A DNA stretch of 64,000 bases, taken from JAGOCV01 sp049445855. GTDB lineage: Bacteria > Pseudomonadota > Gammaproteobacteria > Burkholderiales > Burkholderiaceae_C. The stretch lies in assembly GCF_049445855.1 (NCBI RefSeq), contig NZ_JBMSDV010000003.1:310001-374000 (forward strand), written 5' to 3'. Below, piece by piece: positions 44,912-53,898 of this stretch; the stretch's first letter is position 1; every line of letters starts with the position of its first letter. Position numbers and translations under genes: made by a program. The notes below the pieces were generated by a model. It made no database searches, had not been told where the DNA came from, and saw nothing but the letters and a program-made list of their open reading frames with translations.

Positions 44912-45694
44912 ATGCGTGTTGATCAGATGCTCGTTGAACGAGGTCTTGCCACGTCCCGCTCGCAGGCGCAGCGCCTGATTGCGGGCGGCGTGCGCTGGCG
45001 GCTGGCCGGGGGCGAGTGGCGCAAGGCTGCGAAGAATGGCGACGAGGTGCCGCAAGATGCCGAAGTCGAGTTGCTGGACGACGCGGAGGCGCGCTATGTG
45101 TCGCGCGGCGGACTGAAGCTCGAAGGTGCGCTGGCGGCCAGCGGCGTGACGGTGGACGGCAGGGACTGCCTCGATGTCGGGCAGTCCACCGGCGGCTTCA
45201 CCGACTGTCTGCTGCGTCACGGCGCGGCACGCGTGGTGGGTGTGGACGTGGGGCACGGCCAGTTGAACGAATCGCTGCGCGGTGCCGCGCGCATGCTGTG
45301 CATCGAGGGGGTGAACGCTCGCGAACTGTCTGCAGCCGGCTTGCAGCAGGCGTATGCCGCTGCGCCTGAGCCGGGTGCGTGGCCTGTCGCGTTCGATCTG
45401 GTGGTGGGTGACCTCTCGTTCATCTCGCTGACGCTGGTGCTTCCGGCGATCGTTCCGCTCGTGAAAAGTGGCGGCGAATTGCTGATGCTGGTGAAGCCCC
45501 AGTTCGAGTTGCAACCCGCGCAGATCGGCAAGGGCGGCATCGTGAAGGACGCCGCGAGCCATGCGGTGGTCGAGCGGCGCATCCGCGACTGCTGCGCCGG
45601 CCTGGGCTTGCAGGTGCAGCGCTGGTTCGACAGTCCGATCGCAGGGGGCGACGGCAACCGTGAGTTTTTTGTTCTGGCAACAAACCAATCTTGA
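44912..45694 (+). CDS. tlyA: TlyA-family rRNA 2'-O-methyltransferase
   Basis: A 260-residue protein. An S4 RNA-binding domain (about residues 1-65, MRVDQMLVERGLATSRSQA) is followed by an FtsJ-like methyltransferase with the SAM motif DVGQSTGGFTDCLL and the FDLVVGDLSFIS strand. TlyA proteins methylate ribose positions of 16S and 23S rRNA in mycobacteria; in proteobacteria the target is less certain. Annotation as hemolysin is a historical misnomer. It sits between ahcY and metF, the usual place in Burkholderiales. Confidence 0.9.
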   Translation: MRVDQMLVERGLATSRSQAQRLIAGGVRWRLAGGEWRKAAKNGDEVPQDAEVELLDDAEARYVSRGGLKLEGALAASGVTVDGRDCLDVGQSTGGFTDCLLRHGAARVVGVDVGHGQLNESLRGAARMLCIEGVNARELSAAGLQQAYAAAPEPGAWPVAFDLVVGDLSFISLTLVLPAIVPLVKSGGELLMLVKPQFELQPAQIGKGGIVKDAASHAVVERRIRDCCAGLGLQVQRWFDSPIAGGDGNREFFVLATNQS

Positions 45695-45704
45695 GGAGGA
45701 GGCC

Positions 45705-46529
45705 ATGGGTCTTCCAGTCAGTCTTGAATTCTTCCCGCCCAAGACGCCCGAAGGCGCACAGAAGCTGCGCGCCGTGCGTGCGAAGCTGTATGCGCTCCAG
45801 CCCGAATTCTGCTCGGTGACTTATGGCGCTGGCGGCTCCACGCAGGAAGGCACGTTCAGCACGGTGCGTGAGATCCTGTCCGAAGGCGTGCCTGCGGCCA
45901 GCCATTTCTCGTGCATCGGCGCCACGCGCGAGAGCGTGCGCCAGCAACTCGGCGACCTGAAGGCAATGGGCGTGAAGCGCCTGGTCGCGCTGCGCGGCGA
46001 TCTGCCCAGCGGGTATGGCGCGGGCGGCGAGTTCCAGTACGCGAGCGATCTGGTGGCGTTCATCCGCGCGGAGACCGGCCGCGATTTCTGGATCGAAGTC
46101 GCGTGTTATCCGGAGACACATCCGCAAGCCCGCTCGCCCGAGGCGGACCTGCAGGCGTTCGTGGCGAAGGTGCACGCGGGCGCCGATTCGGCAATCACGC
46201 AGTATTTCTACAGCAGCGATGCGTATTTCCGCTTCGTGGATGAAGCCAGGGCCAAGGGCGTGGCGATTCCCATCGTGCCGGGCGTCATGCCGATCATCAG
46301 TTCGATGCAGCTGATGCGCTTCTCCGATGCGTGCGGCGCCGAGATACCGCGCTGGATCCGTCTTCGCCTGCAGGCTTTCGGCGACGACACGGCGTCCATC
46401 AAGTCGTTCGGGCTGGATGTCGTGGCAGATCTGTGCGAGCGGCTGCGCGCCGGCGGTGCACCTGCCATCCACTTCTACACGATGAACCAGAGCGCCGCGA
46501 CGCTGGATCTTTGTGATCGATTAGGTTGA
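45705..46529 (+). CDS. metF: 5,10-methylenetetrahydrofolate reductase
   Basis: A 274-residue flavoenzyme that reduces methylene-THF to 5-methyl-THF for methionine synthesis. The ATG at 45705 follows a strong GAGGAGG ribosome-binding site and gives the MetF start VSLEFFPPKT. Conserved blocks are FCSVTYGAGGST, LRGDLP and the QYFYSSDAYFRF barrel strand. It lies 10 bases after tlyA and completes a one-carbon operon with ahcY. Confidence 0.96.
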   Translation: MGLPVSLEFFPPKTPEGAQKLRAVRAKLYALQPEFCSVTYGAGGSTQEGTFSTVREILSEGVPAASHFSCIGATRESVRQQLGDLKAMGVKRLVALRGDLPSGYGAGGEFQYASDLVAFIRAETGRDFWIEVACYPETHPQARSPEADLQAFVAKVHAGADSAITQYFYSSDAYFRFVDEARAKGVAIPIVPGVMPIISSMQLMRFSDACGAEIPRWIRLRLQAFGDDTASIKSFGLDVVADLCERLRAGGAPAIHFYTMNQSAATLDLCDRLG

Positions 46530-46553
46530 GTCGAATCCATAAGCATATGATTC

Positions 46554-46577
46554 ATCGATATTAGGGTTTAAATCGAT
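46554..46577. promoter_or_regulatory. ATCGAT-N12-ATCGAT element upstream of a Bug gene
   Basis: Two ATCGAT palindromes start at 46554 and 46572, in the AT-rich gap between metF and the Bug gene at 46664. The same 18-base period and flanking AT-rich DNA occur at 20082-20105 before the amidohydrolase operons. They may be sites for one regulator. The outer flanks are less similar than the palindromes. Confidence 0.35.
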
Positions 46578-46663
46578 TTTGGCTCGATCTTTGCTTCGTT
46601 AGAAACGAGGGTAGCCAGTTGCGGCTGGCTCCTGTTCATTCCTCTTTTCTTTGCGGAGCGTTT

Positions 46664-47665
46664 ATGAGCACTTACTTTTCACGGCTTTGTGGCTTCTCGC
46701 GCCGGGCCGTTCTGATTGCCGTGGCTGCGGGAGCGATGGCAGCGACAGGCGGCGCATGGGCCCAGGCCTTCCCGTCCAGGCCCATCAAGCTGATCGTTCC
46801 CTACCCGCCGGGCGGCGCGACGGACATGCTGGCCCGCAAGGTCGGCGAGAAGATGGCCCAGACACTCGGCCAGCCCGTTGTCGTGGAAAACCGGCCCGGT
46901 GCCGGTGGCGTGCTGGCAGCGAGCTTCGTCGCCAAGTCGCCCGCCGATGGCTACACGGTCCTCGTCGCGCTGGCCGGTCCGGTGGTGATCAATCCGTTGT
47001 TCAATCCGCAGCACAGCCTCGATGCGCTGCGCGACCTCGCCCCCGTGACCGTGCTCGTGACGTCGCCGCTCGTGCTGGTCACCAGTCCTGCCAAGCCGTA
47101 CAAGACGATTGCGGAGTTCGTCCAGAAGGCGAAGGCCGCGCCCGGCACCATCACCTACGGCACTTCGGGCGCGGGCACCACCATGCACATTTCAGGTGAA
47201 GTGATTTCCAGCATGAGCGGTGCCAAGCTGCTGCATGTGCCCTACAAGGGCAATGCGCCGTCCGTCAATGACCTGCTGGGCGGGCAGATCGACTCCGTCT
47301 TTTCCGACATCCCGGTGGTGCTGCCGCACATTGCAGCAGGCAAGCTGGTGCCGCTGGCTGTCACGACGCGCACGCGCCATCCGCTGCTGCCCAACGTGCC
47401 GACGCTCGACGAGTCCGGTTTCGCCGGTTTCGAGAACACGGTCTGGCAAGGCCTGATGGTGCCTGCCGGAACGCCGGCGGACATCGTGGACAAGCTGAAC
47501 GCCGCGGCCGTGGCGGGCGTCAACTCGCCGGACGTGAAGGACTCGCTGACGTCGCAGGGCATGCTGCCCAGCAGCACGACGCCGGCGGAGTTCCGCGCCT
47601 TCATCACGCGCGAAGTGCCGAAGTGGACCAAGGTCGTCAAGGACCTGAACATCAAGCCGGAATGA
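46664..47665 (+). CDS. Bug-family (TctC-like) periplasmic solute-binding protein
   Basis: A 333-residue binding protein. The ATG at 46664 gives a signal peptide of about 35 residues with RR near position 14 and cleavage near WAQ-AFP. The mature start AFPSRPIKLIVPYPPGGATD is the classic Bug sequence, where the loop residues contact the carboxylate or amide ligand. It is an orphan, with no TctA/TctB partner, between metF and the phenylacetate genes. The C-terminal half is complete, unlike the remnant at 25636. Ligand unknown. Confidence 0.92.
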   Translation: MSTYFSRLCGFSRRAVLIAVAAGAMAATGGAWAQAFPSRPIKLIVPYPPGGATDMLARKVGEKMAQTLGQPVVVENRPGAGGVLAASFVAKSPADGYTVLVALAGPVVINPLFNPQHSLDALRDLAPVTVLVTSPLVLVTSPAKPYKTIAEFVQKAKAAPGTITYGTSGAGTTMHISGEVISSMSGAKLLHVPYKGNAPSVNDLLGGQIDSVFSDIPVVLPHIAAGKLVPLAVTTRTRHPLLPNVPTLDESGFAGFENTVWQGLMVPAGTPADIVDKLNAAAVAGVNSPDVKDSLTSQGMLPSSTTPAEFRAFITREVPKWTKVVKDLNIKPE

Positions 47666-47688
47666 CGTGACGCCAGAGCCCGCGATGC

Positions 47689-48801
47689 TCAACGTTCGTC
47701 ATAGCTCACCACCACGCGCGGCGTGAGCGGCCGCGCCTGGCACGTGAGCACGAAGCCCTTGTCGATTTCCCAGGGCTCGAGCGTGAAATTGCGCGCCATC
47801 TCGACGCGGCCTTCCAGCACCTTGGCGCGGCAGGTGCAGCACACACCACCCTTGCACGAATAGGGCAGGTCCAGCCCGCCTTCGAGCGCGATGTCGAGAA
47901 CGGTATCCGTGTCCTGCATGCCGAAGCGGTGCGTCTTGCCGTCCATCACCACGTCGAGCTCGAAGTCTTGCCCGGGCGTGGGTGCGGTGGAGGTAGCGGC
48001 TGCCGGTGCCGTTTGCGGGGCGGGCCGCTGCAAGGTGGTGGCACCGGCCGAAAAAAAGCGCTCGGCATGGATGCGCGCAGGCTCGATGCCCGCGGCCTGC
48101 AGTGCGGCCTGCGTCGCATCGATCATGCCTTCGGGGCCGCAGATGAAGGCCTCATCGATGCTGTCTGCAGGCAGCACGGTGGCAAGCAGCTCGCCGACCT
48201 TGGCAGCATCGAGACGCCCGTTGAAGAGCGCCACTTCCTGCGGCTGGCGCGAGAGCAGGTGGATGAGCGTGAGCCGCGCGGGGTACTTGTCCTTCAGATC
48301 CTGCAGCGCCTCGTGGAACATGATGGTGCCCACGCGCTGGTTGGAATAGACAAGCGTGAAGCGCGAGTCCGGGTCAGCCGCCAGCGTGCTGGCGATGATC
48401 GACAGCAGCGGCGTGATGCCGGAGCCTGCGGCAAATCCCACGCGATGCATCGCGCCCGGCAGGCGCGGCGTGAACCGGCCGTCCGGCGGCATCACCGAGA
48501 TCTGATCACCGGCGCGCAGGTTGGTGGCAGCCCAGTTGGAGAACACGCCGCCTTCGACCGGCTTGATGGCAATGTCGAGCTCGCCCGCATCCGCATAGCG
48601 TGCGCGACTCGAACAGATGGAATAGCTGCGGCGCTGCTGCTGTCCGTCGATGTCGGCACGCAGTGTGAGGAACTGGCCGGGCTCGAACGCGAAGACTTCG
48701 CGCAGTTCCGGTGGCACTGTGAACGTGAGCGCGACGGCGCGCGCTGCTTCGGGTGTCACACGGCGGATGGGAAGGTCGTGGAAATGGCGGGCGGCTGGCA
48801 T
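47689..48801 (-). CDS. paaE: Phenylacetyl-CoA epoxidase reductase subunit PaaE
   Basis: A 370-residue reductase that carries electrons from NADPH to the di-iron oxygenase. An FAD domain (SYSICSS) and NADP domain (AGSGITPLLSI) are followed by a C-terminal plant-type [2Fe-2S] domain with YSCKGGVCCTCRAKV. It is the last gene of the paaABCDE set, 12 bases after paaD. Confidence 0.95.
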   Translation of the reverse strand: MPAARHFHDLPIRRVTPEAARAVALTFTVPPELREVFAFEPGQFLTLRADIDGQQQRRSYSICSSRARYADAGELDIAIKPVEGGVFSNWAATNLRAGDQISVMPPDGRFTPRLPGAMHRVGFAAGSGITPLLSIIASTLAADPDSRFTLVYSNQRVGTIMFHEALQDLKDKYPARLTLIHLLSRQPQEVALFNGRLDAAKVGELLATVLPADSIDEAFICGPEGMIDATQAALQAAGIEPARIHAERFFSAGATTLQRPAPQTAPAAATSTAPTPGQDFELDVVMDGKTHRFGMQDTDTVLDIALEGGLDLPYSCKGGVCCTCRAKVLEGRVEMARNFTLEPWEIDKGFVLTCQARPLTPRVVVSYDER

Positions 48802-48813
48802 GGGCTGCGAGGC

Positions 48814-49338
48814 TCAGTACGGTTTGAAGTGGTCGAACGGCTCCATGCAGGCAAGGCAGCGATAGAGTGCCTTGCAGGCCGTCGAGCCGAAGTGCGATGT
48901 CTCCGTCGTGTCGTCGGAGCCACAGAGCGGGCAGGGTACAGGCGGTGTCGCGGTCGGGCGCCTGAATTGCAGCACCTTGCCGCAAGCGTGCAGTCCCTCC
49001 GGCTGGGCTGCAGCATGACTGGGCGGTGCGATGCCGTATCCGCGCAGCTTGTCACGGGCGGCGGGCGTGATCCAGTCGGTGGTCCATGCCGGTGCAAGCT
49101 GCGTGACGACGCGGACCTGCACATGCTCCCGGGCCAGCGCGTTGCGGATGTCATCGCCGATCTGTTCCATCGCGGGGCAACCGCTGTAGGTGGGCGTGAT
49201 CACCACTTCCAGGGTATCGCCCGAAATGCGCACGTCGCGCAGGATGCCGAGTTCGCGGATCGACACCACGGGAATCTCGGGGTCGTACACACCGTCCAGC
49301 GCGGTGTGGATGCGCGCTTCCAGCGCTCCACTCACCAT
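48814..49338 (-). CDS. paaD: Phenylacetate degradation protein PaaD
   Basis: A 174-residue maturation factor for the phenylacetyl-CoA epoxidase. The N-terminal half is a MIP18/DUF59 domain (YDPEIPVVSIRELGILRDV), and the C-terminal half has a zinc-ribbon-like CPLCG with CLACM near the end. The ATG at 49338 overlaps the paaC stop by 7 bases; a longer upstream frame overlaps paaC more deeply and is not homologous. It is thought to assist metal centre assembly. Confidence 0.93.
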   Translation of the reverse strand: MVSGALEARIHTALDGVYDPEIPVVSIRELGILRDVRISGDTLEVVITPTYSGCPAMEQIGDDIRNALAREHVQVRVVTQLAPAWTTDWITPAARDKLRGYGIAPPSHAAAQPEGLHACGKVLQFRRPTATPPVPCPLCGSDDTTETSHFGSTACKALYRCLACMEPFDHFKPY

Positions 49339-50141
49339 GTCGCTCCCGGATGCTGTCGCGCCAGGCTCTGCATTTCGCCGACCAGAAAGCCCAAATGCTC
49401 GGAGTGCAGTCCGTCCTTGCCGCGTGACAGATGGCCCGCTGCATCGGGGCGCGACAGCGTGGCCTCGAGCAGCGCGTCGTTGACGAGTTCGTTCCACGCA
49501 TCCTGCAGCGCGTCGAGCGCCACGCCCGTGCCATCGGCCAGGGCCTGCGCCTCCATCGCGGAGCCGGACCAGAATTCGCGCGTGTACGGCAGCAGATGGT
49601 CGAGCGCCGACTGCATGCGTGCATGCGATTCGTCGGTGCCGTCGCCCAGCCGGACCAGCCAGTCGCGCGAGTGGCGCAGGTGGTAGCGCGTTTCCTTGAG
49701 TGAGCGCGCGGCGATGGCGGCCAGCTGTTCATCCTTCGACGATTGCAGCGCGTCCCACCATAGAAGCATCAGCGCGCTGTAGAGGAAGTTGCGCACGATG
49801 GTGACGGCATAGTCGCGGTCGGCGGCAGCCGGCCCGGCCAGCGGTCCGCGATGCGGCAATTCGAGCAGCGTGAAGTTGCGGAATTCGCGCGGGTCGCGAA
49901 AGTACGCGAGCGAATCCTCGGTGCTGCCGTCGCCCCGCAGCGCAGCGACGTGCTGATAGAGAAGACGCGCCTGGCCGATCAGGTCCAGGCTGATGTTGGC
50001 CTGCGCGATGTCTTCTTCCAGCACAGGCCCGTGGCCGCACCATTCGGCGTTGCGCTGGCCGAGCACCAGCGCGTTGTCGGCGAGATGCAGCAGGTAGTCC
50101 TGCGACGCGGAAACGGGAGCGGGAACTGCCGCGGGGCTCAC
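49332..50141 (-). CDS. paaC: Phenylacetyl-CoA epoxidase structural subunit PaaC
   Basis: A 269-residue helical subunit that pairs with PaaA. It keeps the DNALVLGQRNAEWCGHGPVLEED segment and the SLAYFRDPREFRN loop but lacks the full di-iron ligand set, as expected. The start overlaps the paaB stop by 4 bases. Confidence 0.95.
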   Translation of the reverse strand: MSPAAVPAPVSASQDYLLHLADNALVLGQRNAEWCGHGPVLEEDIAQANISLDLIGQARLLYQHVAALRGDGSTEDSLAYFRDPREFRNFTLLELPHRGPLAGPAAADRDYAVTIVRNFLYSALMLLWWDALQSSKDEQLAAIAARSLKETRYHLRHSRDWLVRLGDGTDESHARMQSALDHLLPYTREFWSGSAMEAQALADGTGVALDALQDAWNELVNDALLEATLSRPDAAGHLSRGKDGLHSEHLGFLVGEMQSLARQHPGATW

Positions 50142-50443
50142 ATGTGCCCCACTTCGTCAGGAATTTCGTAGAACGTCGGATGGCGGTAGATCTTGTCGGC
50201 CATCGGGTCGAAGAACTCGGGCTTGTCGTCCGGTTCACTGGCGGTGATGTTGGCCGAAGGCACGACCCAGATGCTCACGCCTTCCTGCCGGCGCGTGTAG
50301 ACGTCACGCGCCATCTGCAGCGCCTGTTGGGCGTCGACGGCATGCAGGCTGCCGCAGTGCTTGTGCTCCAGGCCCTGTTTGGAGCGCACGAATACTTCCC
50401 ACAGCGGCCATTCGTTGGCCGCACCTTGCCGGGTTTGCGTCAT
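50138..50443 (-). CDS. paaB: Phenylacetyl-CoA epoxidase subunit PaaB
   Basis: A 101-residue subunit bridging the PaaAC heterodimers. The block WEVFVRSKQGLEHKHCGSLHA is diagnostic. The ATG at 50443 overlaps the paaA stop by 4 bases; longer in-frame readings upstream lie within paaA and are discarded. Confidence 0.95.
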   Translation of the reverse strand: MTQTRQGAANEWPLWEVFVRSKQGLEHKHCGSLHAVDAQQALQMARDVYTRRQEGVSIWVVPSANITASEPDDKPEFFDPMADKIYRHPTFYEIPDEVGHM

Positions 50444-51450
50444 GCGGCCTCCTTGATCTGGCGGGTCCGTTGTTTTGCGGCATGCGCGAGGGCCGCATCG
50501 CGCACCCACTGGCCGTCTTCGTGCGCCTTCACGCGCGTGGCCAGGCGTTCCTTGTTGCACGGGCCGTTGCCGTTGACCACGGCCCGGAATTCGTCCCAGT
50601 CGATCGCGCCGAAGTCATGCTGCTGACGTTCCTCGTTCCATTTCAGGTCAGGGTCGGGCAGCGTCACGCCGAGGATCTTTGCCTGCGGCACCGTGGCGTC
50701 CACGAACTTCTGGCGCAATTCATCGTTGCCGATGCGCTTGATGCCCCAGGCCATGCCCTGTGCGCTGTTGGGGCTGTCGGCATCGGGCGGGCCGAACATC
50801 GCGAGCACCGGCCACCACCAGCGATTCACCGCGTCCTGCACCATGTCGCGCTGCGCCTGAGTGCCGCCCATCATCGCCATCAGGCTTTCGAAGCCCTGGC
50901 GCTGATGGAAGCTTTCTTCCTTGCAGATGCGGATCATCGCGCGCGCATACGGCCCGTACGAGCAGCGGCAGATCGGCACCTGGTTCATGATCGCTGCGCC
51001 GTCCACCAGCCAGCCGATCACGCCCACGTCGGCCCAGGTCAGGGTGGGGTAGTTGAAGATGCTGCTGTACTTGGCCTTGCCGGTGTGCAGGGCGTCCAGC
51101 AGCTGGTCGCGGCTGGTACCCAGTGTTTCGGCGGCGCTGTAGAGGTAGAGGCCGTGGCCGCCCTCGTCCTGCACCTTGGCCAGCAGGATGGCCTTGCGCT
51201 TGAGGCTCGGTGCTCGCGAAATCCAGTTGCCCTCGGGCAGCATGCCGACGATCTCGCTGTGCGCATGCTGGCTGATCTGGCGCACCAGCGTCTTGCGGTA
51301 TGCCTCGGGCATCCAGTCCTGCGGCTCGATCTTGCGGTCGGCAGCGATGCGGGCGTCGAAGGCGTCCTTCAGTTCGCGCGGTTCGACCGTCGCCTTGCTG
51401 CGCGCGTGGGGTGTTGTGCGATCCGGTACATCGAGCGCTTGCGTATACAT
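50440..51450 (-). CDS. paaA: Phenylacetyl-CoA epoxidase oxygenase subunit PaaA
   Basis: A 336-residue di-iron oxygenase that epoxidises phenylacetyl-CoA to the 1,2-epoxide, the first ring-attacking step of the Paa pathway. Iron ligands fall in the EGGHGLYLYSAAE and EESFHQRQGFE helices. It is first in the operon, 44 bases from the palindromic operator. The Paa CoA ligase, hydrolase and beta-oxidation genes are not in this window. Confidence 0.96.
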   Translation of the reverse strand: MYTQALDVPDRTTPHARSKATVEPRELKDAFDARIAADRKIEPQDWMPEAYRKTLVRQISQHAHSEIVGMLPEGNWISRAPSLKRKAILLAKVQDEGGHGLYLYSAAETLGTSRDQLLDALHTGKAKYSSIFNYPTLTWADVGVIGWLVDGAAIMNQVPICRCSYGPYARAMIRICKEESFHQRQGFESLMAMMGGTQAQRDMVQDAVNRWWWPVLAMFGPPDADSPNSAQGMAWGIKRIGNDELRQKFVDATVPQAKILGVTLPDPDLKWNEERQQHDFGAIDWDEFRAVVNGNGPCNKERLATRVKAHEDGQWVRDAALAHAAKQRTRQIKEAA

Positions 51451-51494
51451 GCGTGTCTCCCCGCACCGTGCGGGTGCGAAGCACCATTGTACTC

Positions 51495-51520
51495 ATTAAC
51501 CGACCGATCGGTCGGTTAAT
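51495..51520. promoter_or_regulatory. Perfect 26-bp palindrome between paaA and porin, probable TetR-type (PaaR) operator
   Basis: ATTAACCGACCGA at 51495-51507 is followed at once by its exact reverse complement to 51520. The CCGACC core and size fit TetR-family operators; phenylacetate genes of Burkholderiales are commonly under a TetR-type PaaR that responds to phenylacetyl-CoA. It lies 44 bases before paaA and about 200 bases before the divergent porin, so it could control both. The repressor gene is not in the window. Confidence 0.75.
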
Positions 51521-51718
51521 TTCCTGATCATTTGGTCAACTCCGTTCCCCGTCGTGGTGCCATCTTGTTTTTCTTTGCGTTTTCCGAACGCAGAAGGGTT
51601 GGGGGCAGGCCGGTCGGAGCGGGCACACGTTTTGCTAAACGGTAACGGATTGCGACATTCTGATGACGGTCGCTTCGATTCCAGGCATTACCAAACTCGT
51701 TTTACGGAGAAGAGAAAC

Positions 51719-52732
51719 ATGAAGAAAACCCTCCTTGCCCTCGGCGTCGCGGCGCTGTGTTCGGGCGTCCAGGCCCAAAGCAGCGTTCAGCTCATGGGTA
51801 CCGTCGATTCCTTCGTCGGTTCGATCCGCAACCCCGGCTCTGCCCGTGCGACTGTCGTCAACAGCGGGGGCATGACGACCTCGTGGTGGGGCATGAAGGG
51901 TACGGAAGACCTCGGCGGCGGCCTCAAGGCGGGCTTCGCGCTGACGGGCTTCTTCCAGGCGGACTCCGGTGCCAACACGCGCCTGATCCCCGGCGACACC
52001 TTCTTCTCGCGCGACGCGAGCGTGAACCTGTCGGGCGGCTTCGGTACCGTCACACTGGGCCGCGCCCTCGCACCGAACTTCCTGCCAACGATCCTCTCCA
52101 ACCCGTTCGGGGACTCCTTCACTTTCGCGCCGCTGGTACTGCATGCAGCCGTGCCAGTCTTCCCTGCTGTTGGCGCGCCCTGGATCGGCACCAACCCGGC
52201 AGATACAGGTTGGAGCAACCAGATCATGTATACGACGCCCAGCTTCGGCGGTCTGTCGGCCAACATCAACTACCAGTTCGGTGAAATCGCCAACTCATCC
52301 GGCACCAACAACATTGGCTTCAACGTCCTGTACTTCGGTGGCCCGTTGACGCTGACCGGCTTCTACGAAGACGCTGAAGTGGCCAACCCCACGGGCGGTG
52401 CGCTGGCAGTGGCGAAGAAGAACTGGATGGTCGGCGGCGCGTACGACTTCGGTCCCGTCAAGGCCTTCCTGACCTATGGCCAGGCCGAAACGGCCGCGGT
52501 CGACTGGAAGACCACTTCCCTGGGCGCCTCCATTCCCGTCGGTGCCGGAAAGGTCCTTCTCGGTTACGCGGACACCGATGTCGACGCCGGCGCGGATCGC
52601 AAGACCTTCAGCGTAGGCTATGACTATTTCCTGTCCAAGCGCACCGATGTGTATGCCATGTACCTGCATGACAAGATCGACGTTCTTGGCAGTGGTTCAC
52701 GCTTCGGCGTGGGCATCCGCCACCGCTTCTGA
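51719..52732 (+). CDS. Gram-negative porin (Burkholderia OmpC-like)
   Basis: A 337-residue outer-membrane beta-barrel. A signal peptide of about 19 residues (cleavage near VQA-QSS) precedes the barrel, which opens SSVQLMGTVDSFVG and ends with the strand FGVGIRHRF, the C-terminal Phe needed for outer-membrane insertion. The ATG at 51719 follows a GGAGAAGAG ribosome-binding site. It is divergent from paaA and may admit aromatic acids, though this is inference. Confidence 0.92.
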   Translation: MKKTLLALGVAALCSGVQAQSSVQLMGTVDSFVGSIRNPGSARATVVNSGGMTTSWWGMKGTEDLGGGLKAGFALTGFFQADSGANTRLIPGDTFFSRDASVNLSGGFGTVTLGRALAPNFLPTILSNPFGDSFTFAPLVLHAAVPVFPAVGAPWIGTNPADTGWSNQIMYTTPSFGGLSANINYQFGEIANSSGTNNIGFNVLYFGGPLTLTGFYEDAEVANPTGGALAVAKKNWMVGGAYDFGPVKAFLTYGQAETAAVDWKTTSLGASIPVGAGKVLLGYADTDVDAGADRKTFSVGYDYFLSKRTDVYAMYLHDKIDVLGSGSRFGVGIRHRF

Positions 52733-52786
52733 TCTTTCACTGGCCGGTCCTGCGGGATGGGCTGGTTGCAGTTGCCAGAAGTTGAT

Positions 52787-53686
52787 TCAGCCGCCGGCTT
52801 CCAGCGTGTAGCCGGCGGCTTTGTCTTGTTCGAGCAGCGCGGCCATTTCGATCAGCGCGGGTTGTAGCGCCGCCTTCAACGTGTAGGGCGGGTTCACGAT
52901 GAACATGCCGCTGGCCGTGAGGCCCGGCCGCTTGGCGCGGCCGCCTTCGGCATCGACGCGCGCAGCGATGGTGGGACGCGCACGCTTGATGGTCAGCGTG
53001 GCGTGCAGCCACGGCTTGCCGGCCCGGGTGGCGATGGTCTTCAGCCGGCGGGGCAGATCGTGGGCCTCGGGGCGCGGGATGATGGGATACCAGACCGCAT
53101 AGGTGCCGGTGGCAAATCGCTTCAGCCCTTCCGCCACGAAATCCAGCACCTGGCCATAGTCACTCTTGAGCTCGTAGCTCGGATCGCACAGCACGAGCCC
53201 GCGTCGCGAGGGCGGCGGCAGGAGTTTGCGTACGCTGCTGAAGCCGTCATCACGCGCCACGGTGACCTGGCGGCCGGCTTCGAGCTGGGCGACGTTGCCC
53301 GCCAGTGCCCGGGCGTCGGTCGGGTGCATTTCGAAGAGTTTGAGGCGGTCGTGGCCGCGCAGCAGGGCCTGGGCGATGAAGGGCGAGCCGGGGTACACGC
53401 GCTTTTGTGCGCCCTTGTTGAAACTGCCGATGACGTCCAGATAGTCCAGGATCAGCGGGTCGGCTGGCGCCACGCCCGAGGTCAGCTTCTGGATGCCTTC
53501 AGCGGCCTCGCCACTGGTCTGGGCGTAATCCCCGTCGAGCCGGTACAGGCCTGCGCCGGCGTGGGTGTCGACCACGGTGAGCGCCGTTTCCTTTTCCGTC
53601 AGGTAACGCAGCAGGGCAATCAGGACGGTGTGCTTGAGCACATCGGCGTGACTGCCGGCGTGAAATGCGTGGCGATAACTGAACAT
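52787..53686 (-). CDS. rlmJ: 23S rRNA (adenine(2030)-N6)-methyltransferase RlmJ
   Basis: A 299-residue methyltransferase modifying A2030 of 23S rRNA. The start MFSYRHAFHAGSHADVLKH is diagnostic of RlmJ (ComJ/YhiR). The SAM region is VVDTHAGAGLY and the catalytic motif LCDPSYE, the DPPY type. The ATG at 53686 is used; the longer frame adds an unrelated leader that covers the rplM promoter. It is divergent from rplM. Confidence 0.94.
   Translation of the reverse strand: MFSYRHAFHAGSHADVLKHTVLIALLRYLTEKETALTVVDTHAGAGLYRLDGDYAQTSGEAAEGIQKLTSGVAPADPLILDYLDVIGSFNKGAQKRVYPGSPFIAQALLRGHDRLKLFEMHPTDARALAGNVAQLEAGRQVTVARDDGFSSVRKLLPPPSRRGLVLCDPSYELKSDYGQVLDFVAEGLKRFATGTYAVWYPIIPRPEAHDLPRRLKTIATRAGKPWLHATLTIKRARPTIAARVDAEGGRAKRPGLTASGMFIVNPPYTLKAALQPALIEMAALLEQDKAAGYTLEAGG
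52789..52830 (+). terminator. Porin terminator nested in the end of rlmJ
   Basis: AGCCGCCGGCT (52789-52799) pairs with AGCCGGCGGCT (52810-52820) and is followed by TTGTCTTGTT. It would stop transcription of the porin gene, whose stop is at 52732, and lies inside the last codons of the convergent rlmJ gene. Confidence 0.6.
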
Positions 53687-53720
53687 GGTGCGCCGATGGT
53701 AACCCGCCTGCGCCCCGCAC

Positions 53721-53750
53721 TTGCGCCAAGTCCTTGATTTTGCATATAAT
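53721..53750 (+). promoter_or_regulatory. Candidate promoter of rplM-rpsI
   Basis: TTGCGC at 53721-53726 and a perfect TATAAT at 53745-53750, separated by 18 bases, form a sigma-70-type promoter about 150 bases upstream of rplM. Confidence 0.7.
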
Positions 53751-53852
53751 CTTGGGCTTCGCAGCGCTTTTGTGGCCCCGCGGCGAATGTCAAACCCCAC
53801 CTAAGAGGTTCCCGACAGAGGAACACCGACCGTGGAAAAGGGCTCGAAGGAC

Positions 53853-53872
53853 GCCAACCCCTGCTGGTTGGC
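53853..53872 (+). promoter_or_regulatory. Hairpin in the rplM leader
   Basis: GCCAACC (53853-53859) and GGTTGGC (53866-53872) form a 7-base stem with a 6-base loop, ending 26 bases before the rplM ATG. It may be part of a translational-control leader for ribosomal protein L13. I recognise no published leader motif. Confidence 0.4.
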
Positions 53873-53898
53873 CAAACCATTCTCAGAAGAGAAAACTC

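Noticed and set aside
51460..51474. A CCCGCAC/GTGCGGG inverted repeat just upstream of paaA
   Set aside because: The spacer is a single base, so the stem can form only in part, and the repeat has no T run. It is probably incidental to the ribosome-binding region.
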